A stretch of 64,000 bases of DNA from Mesorhizobium_B sp963522145 (GTDB lineage: Bacteria; Pseudomonadota; Alphaproteobacteria; Rhizobiales; Rhizobiaceae). The notes under the pieces are model-generated. The model searched no databases, was not told where the DNA came from, and saw only the letters and a list, made by a program, of their open reading frames with translations. The first letter of the stretch is position 1. Every line of letters begins with the position of its first letter. Positions 17,399-28,050 of the stretch are shown piece by piece. A program made the position numbers and the translations under genes. The stretch spans positions 1-64,000 of the forward strand of contig CAUQXI010000006.1 of assembly GCA_963522145.1 (NCBI GenBank), in the 5' to 3' direction.

Positions 17399-18706
17399 AT
17401 GATCGCGCCCATGGCAGCCGATCCTCGTTCCGTTCGTTCGCAGACACTTTCCGATGCCGATGCCGGAAAGCTCGCTGCATTGCGGAGGACGAAGGCGATA
17501 GCGACCGGGGCGCTGGCGCTTTGCGTCGGCGTGTTTCTGCTTTCCCGCTCGCTCGAGCATCGCTGGCCGTGGCTGAGCTTCCTCACGGCGTTTGCCGAGG
17601 CAGCGGCGATCGGCGGAATCGCCGACTGGTATGCAGTGGTGGCGCTGTTCCGCCATCCGATGGGCATCCCGATCCCGCATACGGCGATCATTCCCGCCAA
17701 CCAGACGCGCATCGCCGACAATCTGGGGCGCTTCATCGAGGCAAACTTCCTGGCGCCCGGTCCGGTGCGCGAAAAGCTGCGGCAGGTGGATTTCGCAGCG
17801 CTCGTGGCGGACTGGCTGTCGGATTCCGACCGGGCGTCGGGATTGTCGCGCTTCGCATCGCGGCTGGTGCCGCAGATGCTGGCCGCGATGGAGCAGTCCA
17901 ACCTGCGGAGCTTCGTCACCGACCGCGTGATCGAACAGGTCGGCAAGGTGCCCGTGGCGCCGCTCGCCGCCGAGCTTCTTTCGGCCTTTACGGAAGACCG
18001 CCGGCACCAGCAGCTGTTCGATGAGATACTGAAGGTGCTCGGCCGTTTCCTGCGCGACGAGGAAGCGCTCGCCACCGTGCGCGAGAAGATAAGGGACGAA
18101 CTGCCATCGCTGTTCCGAGTGTTCAGGGCCGACGCCTATCTGCTCAAGAAGATCGTGGCCTCCGCGGGCACGCTGCTCGATGAGGTGCGCGAGGAGCCGG
18201 ACCACCCGCTACGCCGCGAGTTCGATACATTCGTGGAGACATTCATCACGCGCCTGCGCCGCTCCCCGGTCTATGCGGCGCGGGCGGAAAAGCTGAAGGC
18301 GGATTTTCTGGCGCGTCCCGAACTTCGCGAGATGGGCGGGGAGATGTGGAAGAGCATGGCCGCCTTCATTGAGCAGGATGTGAAGGCGCCGCGCTCCACC
18401 ATCCGCGAGCAGTTGTCGGCCATGCTGGTGGAAATCGGCCGTCATCTCGCGCGCGACGCCAAGGTGCGGGCCGACATGAACACAGGCTTCGTCATGGCGC
18501 TGTCGGCTTTCGTGGAAAGCCAGAAGAGCGGCGTATCCACCTTCATCGCCGATCAGGTGAAGCGGTGGGATCTCGCGCAGCTCACGCGGCTGATCGAAAT
18601 CAATATCGGTGCCGACCTGCAATATATCCGGTTCAACGGCATGGTCGTGGGCGGTCTCGCCGGCCTCGTGCTGCACGTGGTTGAACGGCTCCTTCTGGCG
18701 AATTGA
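17399..18706 (+). CDS. DUF445 family membrane protein
   Basis: A 435-residue protein of the YjiN-type DUF445 family. The N-terminal half has a membrane helix at about residues 35-60, followed by the family motif AAIGGIADWYAVVALFRHPMG. The central part is helical and charged. A C-terminal hydrophobic segment (MVVGGLAGLVLHVVERLLLA) closes the protein. Its molecular function is unknown. The start could be the ATG at 17399 or the one at 17411; neither has a clear ribosome binding site. It diverges from the Rrf2 regulator gene and precedes a phasin gene by 75 bp. Confidence 0.85.
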   Translation: MIAPMAADPRSVRSQTLSDADAGKLAALRRTKAIATGALALCVGVFLLSRSLEHRWPWLSFLTAFAEAAAIGGIADWYAVVALFRHPMGIPIPHTAIIPANQTRIADNLGRFIEANFLAPGPVREKLRQVDFAALVADWLSDSDRASGLSRFASRLVPQMLAAMEQSNLRSFVTDRVIEQVGKVPVAPLAAELLSAFTEDRRHQQLFDEILKVLGRFLRDEEALATVREKIRDELPSLFRVFRADAYLLKKIVASAGTLLDEVREEPDHPLRREFDTFVETFITRLRRSPVYAARAEKLKADFLARPELREMGGEMWKSMAAFIEQDVKAPRSTIREQLSAMLVEIGRHLARDAKVRADMNTGFVMALSAFVESQKSGVSTFIADQVKRWDLAQLTRLIEINIGADLQYIRFNGMVVGGLAGLVLHVVERLLLAN

Positions 18707-18781
18707 CGGGGCGAAGCGCATCTCTATGTGCTGGAGGTGCGGCTGCCGTTTGAAGCGGCCGCCAACAAAGGGATGGAGACC

Positions 18782-19201
18782 ATGGCGAACGATCAGAACC
18801 CCTTCATGGACATGTTTTCCCGCTTCGGCGAAAGCCTGCACATGCCGAAGATGGACATCGACGCGGTGCTGGCGAATCACCGGAAGAACATCGAGGCCTT
18901 GGAGCAGTCAGCCCGCGCAGCAGCGGCGGGTGCGATGTCGCTGATGAACAGGCAGCGTGAGGCCATCGCCGAGGGGATGCGTGAGGCCACCGCAATGGCG
19001 CAATCCGTGCGCACCGACCCTCAGGAAATGGCGGGCAAGCAGGCCGAGTGGACGCGCCGCTCCTTTGAGGCCGCGGTCAACAATGCAGGCGAAATGGCCG
19101 AGATCATCAGGAAGTCGGGCACGGAGTCGGTCGACATCCTGCGCCAGCGGGTGCGCGAATCAATGGAAGACGCCATGAAGGCTTACTCGGCTCGGAAATA
19201 G
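18782..19201 (+). CDS. Phasin family protein
   Basis: A 139-residue, almost entirely helical, alanine- and glutamate-rich protein. After a flexible N-terminus (MANDQNPFMDMFSRFGES) it shows the phasin pattern of amphipathic helices (NHRKNIEALEQSARAAAAGA and a C-terminal helical stretch). Phasins coat polyhydroxyalkanoate granules. The ATG at 18782 is chosen because GGGATGGAG precedes it; an ATG nine bases upstream is the alternative. No PHA synthase gene lies in the window, so a granule role is inferred from family membership only. Confidence 0.8.
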   Translation: MANDQNPFMDMFSRFGESLHMPKMDIDAVLANHRKNIEALEQSARAAAAGAMSLMNRQREAIAEGMREATAMAQSVRTDPQEMAGKQAEWTRRSFEAAVNNAGEMAEIIRKSGTESVDILRQRVRESMEDAMKAYSARK

Positions 19202-19203
19202 GC

Positions 19204-20052
19204 TCAGGCGGCATCGGCTGGAAACATCGCGCGACGCAGCCCGGTTGGCCGAAAGGACCGCCATTTCCCTTCGGGCTGCGCCAGCCGATCGGCAATCGCG
19301 AGAATGGCCGCCGGATGGTGAGCCATGCCGCAATGGCTGGAGCGGACCTCGATGCTTTCCGCCACAGGCCCGTCATTTTCCCGGCAAATGCGCCATGAGC
19401 AGATGCCATCGGTGCGGCTGAAGATAGCCGTGCTGGGCACTGGCAGAGGTGCATTTAGCGGCCCGCCGAGATAGGCCTCGTCGATCCGCCTTCCGCTGTG
19501 CCGTTCGTAGAGACGCCAGACATTGGTCGCGCGCGGGTCGCCGTTGAACGGGCTGGCGAGCGTGATGACGCCGCGCACGAGGTCCGGCTGCATGCGGGCC
19601 ATCTGCCGCGCGTAGATGCCGCCCAAGCTCCAGCCGACGAGGGAAACTTTCCTGCCGTGCCGGTCGGCTATCCGCGCAAGCCGGTCGGTGAGCGCCTGCT
19701 CGACGCCGGGGCGAGGCCCGCGATTCCGGCCGAGATTCCAGCCCTCGACGGCATAGTTCTTTCTGCGCAGGAAGGCTCGAAGCGGACGAGTCGCGCCGTC
19801 GCCGATGCCGAGGCCGGGAAGCACGAGCACGGGATGGCCATCGCCGCCCGGCGTGGCGGCAAGCAGAAAGGGCGCTGCTGCCGCAAAGGCCGCGAATTCA
19901 CCCAGAGCACGAAGCTCCATCGCCAGCAGCAGCCGCGACGGCGGACTAAGTGCTGCATGTGGGAGGGGCGCTCGGGATAGCTCCACCAAATCTGCGAATG
20001 TCGGTGTGTTGGTCATCAATGGAAACTGGCGATTGCCGAACGAAATTTCCAT
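19204..20052 (-). CDS. Alpha/beta hydrolase
   Basis: A 282-residue hydrolase. The nucleophile elbow is GWSLGG (about residues 141-146), preceded by the HPVLVLPGLGIGDGATRP oxyanion-type segment. A catalytic histidine is probably the one in SSHCGMAHHPAA. There is no signal peptide. The fold covers esterases and lipases as well as PHA depolymerase-like enzymes. Its convergent neighbour, three bases away, is the phasin gene, which makes a link to PHA metabolism conceivable but unproven. The start could also be the internal ATG at 20016 (MTNTPTFADL). Confidence 0.7.
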   Translation of the reverse strand: MEISFGNRQFPLMTNTPTFADLVELSRAPLPHAALSPPSRLLLAMELRALGEFAAFAAAAPFLLAATPGGDGHPVLVLPGLGIGDGATRPLRAFLRRKNYAVEGWNLGRNRGPRPGVEQALTDRLARIADRHGRKVSLVGWSLGGIYARQMARMQPDLVRGVITLASPFNGDPRATNVWRLYERHSGRRIDEAYLGGPLNAPLPVPSTAIFSRTDGICSWRICRENDGPVAESIEVRSSHCGMAHHPAAILAIADRLAQPEGKWRSFRPTGLRRAMFPADAA

Positions 20053-20171
20053 GCGGCGCGACAGGATGCGCGCTCCTCAAGCCTTAAACAAAGCCCTTGC
20101 CGATTGCTTCCCGCTGATGAAGGATGGCGCAACCCAGCGCGCTTCAAGGCGCAGCCAGGCGAGGAGGAAGC

Positions 20172-20678
<507 letters not shown>

Positions 20679-20774
20679 GTTCCGGTCGCCGCAACGGGAG
20701 AGAGCGGAGGAGCTTTCTTTTTCGAGCGGGACTGGACGGAGAGGCGACGGAGCGAACGAAGCGGGAGGAGTCTG

Positions 20775-23237
<2,463 letters not shown>

Positions 23238-23262
23238 CAGGCGAACGGAGGAGATCAAGGCC

Positions 23263-24060
23263 ATGTATGCGCTGAACTATCACCGGCCGACGAGCCTTGC
23301 CGAAGCCGCTGGAATGGCCGGCGAGGGCGATGCCAAATATCTCGGCGGCGGCCACACTTTGATTCCCGCCATGAAGGCGCGGCTCGCGGCTCCGTCCGAT
23401 CTGATCGATCTCGCCCACATCGCTGAGATCAAAGGGATCACGGTCAGCGGCCGCTCGATTCGCATCGGCGCGGGCACCACCCATGCGGAGATCGCGCAGT
23501 CGAAGGAGATCGAGGCCGTGTGTCCGGCCCTCACTTATATGGCGAGCCATATCGGGGACCCGGCGGTGCGCCATAAAGGCACGATCGGCGGCTCGGTCGC
23601 CAACAACGACCCGGCAGCGGATTACCCGGCGGCGCTGCTCGCTGCCGATGCCGTGATCCACACGGACCGGCGCGAGTTGAAGGCGGAAGAGTTCTTCACC
23701 GGCCTGTTCGAAACGGCGCTCGATGAGGGCGAGATCGTCACCGCCGTGTCGTTCGAGGCGCCCGAGAAGGCCGGTTACGAGAAGTTCCGCAACCCTGCCT
23801 CGCGCTACGCGATGACGGGCGTGTTCGTTGCCAAAACGAGGGACGGCACACGCGTCGCCGTGACGGGCGCGGGCGGCGACGGCGTGTTCCGCGCAACAGG
23901 GATCGAGCAGGCGTTGGGCGACGAACTTGACGCATCGGCCGTGGAGCAGGTGACCGTCTCGCCGAACGGGCTGATGAGCGACATCCACGCCTCGGCGCCG
24001 TACCGCGCCAATCTCATCAAGGTCATGGCAAAGAGGGCGGCGTTGAAGGCGAGGGGCTGA
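23263..24060 (+). CDS. coxM: CoxM-type FAD-binding subunit
   Basis: A 265-residue flavoprotein subunit of the molybdenum hydroxylase. The two FAD-binding motifs are visible: GGGHTLIPAMK (about residues 25-35) and KGTIGGSVANNDPAADYPA (about 105-123). It would pass electrons from the iron-sulfur subunit to quinone or another acceptor. The start at 23263 has GGAGGAG eight bases upstream and begins MYALNYHRPTSLAEA, the standard N-terminus. It follows coxL by 25 bp. No maturation genes (coxD, E, F, G) follow; the next gene is convergent. Confidence 0.9.
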   Translation: MYALNYHRPTSLAEAAGMAGEGDAKYLGGGHTLIPAMKARLAAPSDLIDLAHIAEIKGITVSGRSIRIGAGTTHAEIAQSKEIEAVCPALTYMASHIGDPAVRHKGTIGGSVANNDPAADYPAALLAADAVIHTDRRELKAEEFFTGLFETALDEGEIVTAVSFEAPEKAGYEKFRNPASRYAMTGVFVAKTRDGTRVAVTGAGGDGVFRATGIEQALGDELDASAVEQVTVSPNGLMSDIHASAPYRANLIKVMAKRAALKARG

Positions 24061-24142
24061 CGCTGTTACTTGTCTCGGAGAATGATCTGTCAGCAGGGCC
24101 GGCGCTGATTTGCTTCCACGAGCTTGCGAAGCGGTTCCAGGA

Positions 24143-25285
24143 TCAAGCCTGAGGCAATGACACGCCTGGCTGCGGCGCTCGAGGGAGCGCTGGGACGGGC
24201 GGCAGGATGCCGGTATACCCCGCAAGCCAGCGCCGCTCGATCAAGGCATACGTCCAGCGGGAGATGATGAGGACTGTTGCGGTCACCGCGAGGGTCAATG
24301 CCGTCGCCGGAAGCGGTGGAAGCGCGTTCACGTCGATGGATGCGACCTTCGCCGCGGCCCAGAGCACCGCATAAACCGGGGTGTGGATCAGGTAGACGCT
24401 GTAGCTGACCGTGCCGAGGAAAACCAACCACGGCGCCGACAGCCATCGATCGATCGTTGACCCACGCGGCAGCAGGGCAAGTTGCAGCACTGCGGCGGCA
24501 AACAACAGGGTCAGCGTCCATTCCCATGGCGTCCTGCCGAGGAAAACGACGGCAAGGATGCACAGGCCGAGCGTTGCCAATGTATATGTCGGTCGCGCTT
24601 CGGCAAAGATTCGGCTCCTGTAGATCCGGCTGGCAGCCGCGCCGAGAAGAAAGCCGAAGAGGCACCGGCACAGCGAAGTCAAGCCGTGCGTTAGGTCGAG
24701 ATACCCGCCATTCAGCACGACGACCACGCCGGCGGACAGGCACCAGACCGAAGCGAGCAGAGCCCAGCGTGGCCTGCCTCGCACAAGAAGGCTCAGAGCG
24801 AAGGCAAGGTAGGCGAAGAACTCGATGGAGATCGACCAGCTCGGCCCGTTGAAGGTCAGCTCGTTCTCCAGCAGCCCGTGTGTCAAACTGAGGTTTGTAA
24901 GGAAGGCCGTAAAGTCGTTCCGGGAGAATGCCGGTTCCGCTCCCACCGAGCCTCGGTAAGGCTCGACCACCCACTGTGCCGTTTCGAACAGCACGAAGAA
25001 CGCCAGCGTCGCGAAGTGCAGTGGATACAAACGCCAGAAACGGCGCACGAGGAAGTTGCCGACGTCACGGGGTGCGGAGATGCGGTCCCAATATCCGAGC
25101 GCGATGACAAAACCGCTGATGACGAAGAAGATGTCCACCATCAGGTAGCCGTTCGCCGTGAACGGGTTGGCCCATAAAGGCGACAATGTCGGAAAGTGGT
25201 AGATCGCGATGACGAGAGCAGCCACCCCGCGCAGGGATTCAAGCGGCAGCAGCTTTTCTTTCACGTCAGCCCCTCTGCGCGACAT
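24143..25285 (-). CDS. Membrane acyltransferase, OafA/YrhL family
   Basis: A 380-residue integral membrane protein of acyltransferase family 3. The N-terminus carries the family motif LLPLESLRGVAALVIAIYHF, and about ten hydrophobic segments follow. The second motif region is LMVDIFFVISGFVIAL. Such enzymes O-acylate exopolysaccharide, lipopolysaccharide or other sugars, and the acceptor is unknown here. It stands alone, convergent with coxM and with its promoter in a 154-bp spacer that contains a GTGGGCCCAC palindrome. Confidence 0.88.
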   Translation of the reverse strand: MSRRGADVKEKLLPLESLRGVAALVIAIYHFPTLSPLWANPFTANGYLMVDIFFVISGFVIALGYWDRISAPRDVGNFLVRRFWRLYPLHFATLAFFVLFETAQWVVEPYRGSVGAEPAFSRNDFTAFLTNLSLTHGLLENELTFNGPSWSISIEFFAYLAFALSLLVRGRPRWALLASVWCLSAGVVVVLNGGYLDLTHGLTSLCRCLFGFLLGAAASRIYRSRIFAEARPTYTLATLGLCILAVVFLGRTPWEWTLTLLFAAAVLQLALLPRGSTIDRWLSAPWLVFLGTVSYSVYLIHTPVYAVLWAAAKVASIDVNALPPLPATALTLAVTATVLIISRWTYALIERRWLAGYTGILPPVPALPRAPQPGVSLPQA

Positions 25286-25361
25286 CCCTGGAGCCAGGCT
25301 TGATGCAAACTCTGGCCGGAGGGACGATTATTTCGGGCAGCCATACAGAACGGGGGTTAAC

Positions 25362-25371
25362 GTGGGCCCAC
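25362..25371. promoter_or_regulatory. Palindrome GTGGGCCCAC upstream of the acyltransferase gene
   Basis: A perfect 10-bp palindrome 76 bp before the acyltransferase start. The same ten bases recur at 26389-26398, on the other side of the Crp/Fnr gene. The shared 11-mer is CGTGGGCCCAC. It is a candidate operator; no known consensus is assigned. Confidence 0.35.
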
Positions 25372-25439
25372 CGCGTCCCGAGCGATTTGCGCTATCGTGG
25401 AGCACATGAGCAGAACGGGGCGGTTGGGTGTTGCTCCGG

Positions 25440-26162
25440 TCACTGTACCCGCGGCTGGAGATGCAGATAGCCGGGATCAAACGCGGCATAGGCGCGAAGT
25501 GCGGGAAGGTTCATGATGGTGACGCGGGATCGCTGAAGATGGGCGAGGCCGGCCTCGCGCAGAACCTTCAGCGTCCGGTTGATGTGGACCACGCTCGTGC
25601 CCACGGTGTTGCCCAGTTCAGCCTGCGAGACCGGGAAAGTATAGGAACCGTCCAAATCGGTAAGGCCGATCGAGTGCAGCCTTGCATGCATCTCGCAGAA
25701 CAGGTGAGCAACACGCTGATCCGCGGGCTTATGGCCGAGATTGAAGATCCATTCGCGCAGGATGCCTTCATTCAACAATGAGCACCACCAGAACACCTTG
25801 ACGAGGTTTGGCCGCGTCCGGCTGGCCTCCAGGATCGCGCTGCAAGGAATGTCCACCACCTTGCAGGCGGTCTGCGTGCGAATCGAATGATCCATCCGAT
25901 CAAGGATCGCGACATGAAGATCGCAGAAGTCCCCTGGAATCACATAGGCGAGGATCTGCTGGTCTCCCCGAGGTGAAAGCTTGTAGCGGACGGCGAAGCC
26001 ATCGAGCAGCATTTGCACTGTGCTCGATGTTCTTCCCTCGCTGGCGAGGTCTGTTCCCGCGCGAACGGGGCGGGGCGTGCGGCAGAATGCTTCGATCCAG
26101 GACTGGTCTTCTTCCGAAAGGCCGAGAAGGGATCCCAGCCTCGTCAGGAACGCATGCTGCAT
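25440..26162 (-). CDS. Crp/Fnr family transcriptional regulator
   Basis: A 240-residue regulator: cyclic-nucleotide-binding-like beta roll at about residues 25-125 (the core reads RGDQQILAYVIPGDFCDLHV) and a C-terminal helix-turn-helix (SQAELGNTVGTSVVHINRTLKVLREAGL). It lacks the four-cysteine cluster of oxygen-sensing FNR, so it senses another signal or none. The ATG at 26162 is supported by GGGGGA eight bases upstream and gives the usual N-terminus; the frame extends further without support. Neighbours are an acyltransferase and a small exported protein. Two palindromes in the upstream spacer may be its targets. Confidence 0.85.
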   Translation of the reverse strand: MQHAFLTRLGSLLGLSEEDQSWIEAFCRTPRPVRAGTDLASEGRTSSTVQMLLDGFAVRYKLSPRGDQQILAYVIPGDFCDLHVAILDRMDHSIRTQTACKVVDIPCSAILEASRTRPNLVKVFWWCSLLNEGILREWIFNLGHKPADQRVAHLFCEMHARLHSIGLTDLDGSYTFPVSQAELGNTVGTSVVHINRTLKVLREAGLAHLQRSRVTIMNLPALRAYAAFDPGYLHLQPRVQ

Positions 26163-26521
26163 TGTGATTTCCCCCAGTCGCGAGCGGAGCGTCTTGATTG
26201 CGCAGGCATACTGCATGCACCCCTTGATCAGGACTGCCCGGCATGCCGACGAATCGCAAGCAGCATTCGCGCTCATCAGGAACGTTGCAGGAACATAGCC
26301 TGTGCACAGGCTGTGGATGTGCTGTTGATGTTCTTCCGCGCCATGCGTCGCGATTGTTGGTCTTGCGTAGAATTACCGGTTTCGCTGCGTGGGCCCACGA
26401 GCCTCCTCTATCCACGTCCGTACCGGTCTACCTTACCGAAGTTTAATGCCACGGTTCATTTTCCATTCACTGCAACGCGCCCAGTTTTGCCGGTGTGAGA
26501 AACCGTGAAGGAGCCACGATC
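26163..26521. other. Intergenic region with two palindromes
   Basis: This 359-bp spacer lies between the divergent Crp/Fnr and exported-protein genes. It holds a perfect 16-bp palindrome AGCCTGTGCACAGGCT at 26297-26312 and a perfect 12-bp palindrome CGTGGGCCCACG at 26388-26399. Both lie where operators would be expected. No coding sequence is supported in it. Confidence 0.45.
26297..26312. promoter_or_regulatory. 16-bp palindrome AGCCTGTGCACAGGCT
   Basis: A perfect inverted repeat with the core CTGTGCACAG, 135 bp upstream of the Crp/Fnr start. The TGTG and CACA halves recall Crp-type half-sites, but their spacing is much shorter than the canonical TGTGA-N6-TCACA. It is a candidate operator only. 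Confidence 0.4.
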
Positions 26522-26860
26522 ATGAAGACAAGGATGTCCACCCTCTGCGCCGCAGCGATAATGCTGACATCCCTGGGAGCGTCGGTCACTGCGTCAGCTG
26601 CCGCACCGCTTCCGAGCGCGCAGCTTCGCGTCAGTCCGGACGACGTTCATCAGGCGCAATACAGGCGCCACGGCGACCGGCGCGACTACCGCCGCGGCTG
26701 CACCGCACGTGAGGCCCTGAACAAGGCCGAACGGCTCGGCGTGCGCCGGGTGAGGATTATTTCAGAGCGTCCTCGCTCGATCACGGTGAGCGGGCAGAAG
26801 CGCGGAAGCCGTGTGATCGTCCGGTTCGCGCGCGACAATCGCTGCACCGTTATCAACTGA
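26522..26860 (+). CDS. Small exported protein of unknown function
   Basis: A 112-residue protein with a Sec signal peptide (about residues 1-27, cleavage near ASA-A). The mature part is short and very basic. It has two cysteines (in RRGCTAREAL and at the end in DNRCTVIN) that could form a disulfide, and a central beta-rich segment RVRIISERPRSITVSGQKRG. I recall similar small exported proteins in Rhizobiales, without a known function. The start at 26522 has AAGGAG eight bases upstream. A clear factor-independent terminator follows 26 bp after the stop, which supports a monocistronic gene. Confidence 0.7.
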   Translation: MKTRMSTLCAAAIMLTSLGASVTASAAAPLPSAQLRVSPDDVHQAQYRRHGDRRDYRRGCTAREALNKAERLGVRRVRIISERPRSITVSGQKRGSRVIVRFARDNRCTVIN

Positions 26861-26886
26861 CCACAGGCCGCAAAGGCTCCTATCCG

Positions 26887-26919
26887 CCCGTCCCGGTTCA
26901 CGCCGGGGCGGGATTTTTC
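26887..26919 (+). terminator. Factor-independent terminator
   Basis: A 10-bp G+C-rich stem (26887-26896 pairing with 26903-26912, one G-T wobble) with a six-base loop is followed directly by ATTTTTCT. It lies 26 bp behind the small exported-protein gene. Confidence 0.85.
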
Positions 26920-27156
26920 TGCCGCTGTGGCTTGCTGCTCATCCGCCCGGTCAGGCGATGAGCCGAGAGCGAGGCCAATTTACGAGGTGACTCCTTCCAG
27001 AATGAACGAGACTGCCGCCTCGCTTCAATCGCCGTCACGCTCTATATCCGGCTGACCTGCTGACCCGGCGACAACGAACGTCCGGCGCTGGGCAAACCCG
27101 CTGAGTTCCACGCCGGCGGATCGGACGAACGGCCACGAAGATCAATGATGACTTGA
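26920..27156. other. Non-coding stretch before the dusA remnant
   Basis: No supported gene, repeat or promoter was found in these 237 bp. Together with the terminator and the following remnant it makes a run of more than 400 bp without an intact gene, unusual for this otherwise tightly packed window. If the following fragment is the old dusA 5' end, the original dusA promoter should lie here. Confidence 0.4.
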
Positions 27157-27250
27157 ATGAGCGCTAGCGCAAACCCGAGTTTCTCAACTCTGAAGCCGAC
27201 CGTCGAATATACGCAGCGAACGATCTTCGCCGTTGCACCGATGACCGATG
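27157..27250 (+). pseudogene. Remnant of the dusA 5' end with att-like repeat
   Basis: An ATG-initiated frame at 27157 reads into TIFAVAPMTDG, matching PIFAVAPMIDW near the start of the intact DusA encoded at 28051. The bases 27221-27248 agree with 28115-28142 at 26 of 28 positions, in the same reading frame. After 27250 the similarity ends, so this is a truncated copy. The 5' part of dusA is a known target of a family of tyrosine integrases; insertion leaves exactly such a 5' fragment. I read it as the outer attachment-site scar. Confidence 0.65.
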
Positions 27251-27303
27251 GGTCGGCGAAACGACGGGTCGCTCGACGGCCATCCGAGATCGTGGCCAGA
27301 ATT

Positions 27304-27717
27304 CTATCTGTTCAAGGCAGCGCAAACCTGGTGAGCCAGCTTGGACGGGATTTCCACGTGCGCCGCGGCGCAAGAGGCCTCCACCTCCGCGTAGAACCCT
27401 GCGAGAATGTCTTGTTCTCCTTGCAGCGTGCTCACCATGGTGCCGTCGTAGCAGATGTCTGCTTGGTGAGACTTCAACGCTCCGATAGATCGAACATGCT
27501 CTCTCAATGCTCCGCCTCGGATAGCAAATTCGCACAGGGCTTGATGGCTCTTCCTGGCTTCCTTCTCGAGGGGTGCGAGCCTTTCTGCATTGCCGGAGTT
27601 GGTCTGGAGCGTTGCTATCACGCCGTCTAGGCATACGATCATGGCGTCATCAGACGCTGCGAAGGCAGGAACGTTTGTCGGCAAGAGCCAAGCGGCCACC
27701 AAGATATACTTCAGCAT
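27304..27717 (-). CDS. Small exported cysteine-containing protein inside the dusA islet
   Basis: A 137-residue protein with a Sec signal peptide (MLKYILVAAWLLPTNVPAFA, cleavage near AFA-A). The mature part is helical and has five cysteines (in IVCLDG, ALCEFA, DICYDG, ASCAAA and QVCAAL), suggesting disulfides in the periplasm. I recognise no family. The start has AAGGAA a few bases upstream, preceded directly by a run of eight G residues. It is the only gene between the two dusA repeats and may be cargo of a lost element. Confidence 0.6.
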   Translation of the reverse strand: MLKYILVAAWLLPTNVPAFAASDDAMIVCLDGVIATLQTNSGNAERLAPLEKEARKSHQALCEFAIRGGALREHVRSIGALKSHQADICYDGTMVSTLQGEQDILAGFYAEVEASCAAAHVEIPSKLAHQVCAALNR

Positions 27718-28050
27718 GTTCCTTCCCCCCCCCCGTTCTAGGCCGGAAGCTAGAACAACCGGGAGGATGGCAGCAAGACCGGGACGGCAGCCGGACGAGG
27801 CTGGGGCCGTGATCCGAAGGCAGGGAGTCTAAACATTCTCAGCCGATACCGGCCATGCATCTTCCCACAGCGCACCTTCCGCAGCAGGACGACAACTTCG
27901 CGGAAAACGGGTTTCTCTGCATCCGGCCAAGCCGTTCGCCGGCCTTCTCTTCGTGATCGTGCCCCTTGAGTGCTACACACCTGTCCTGAGGTGCTGCAGC
28001 TTAGCGCTAGCACCGGCAATACGTGCTACAAAGAGCTGCGACGTTACGAA
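27718..28050. other. Spacer inside the dusA islet
   Basis: This 333-bp stretch separates the exported-protein gene (minus) from dusA (plus). It contains a G8/C8 tract at 27727-27734 and an inverted repeat GTTCTAG-N8-CTAGAAC at 27735-27756, both in the leader of the minus-strand gene. No integrase or other gene is visible. The promoter now driving dusA must be in its right half. Confidence 0.5.
27735..27756 (-). promoter_or_regulatory. Inverted repeat GTTCTAG-N8-CTAGAAC
   Basis: Perfect 7-bp arms separated by 8 bp, 18 bp upstream of the exported-protein start codon and separated from it by the G8 tract. It is either an operator or a leader hairpin. It is not followed by a T-run, so it is not a normal terminator. 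Confidence 0.4.

Noticed and set aside
27750..28019. Minus-strand frame of about 89 codons in the dusA islet
   Set aside because: No ribosome binding site, no domain and Arg-rich low-complexity sequence; it also overlaps the likely dusA promoter.
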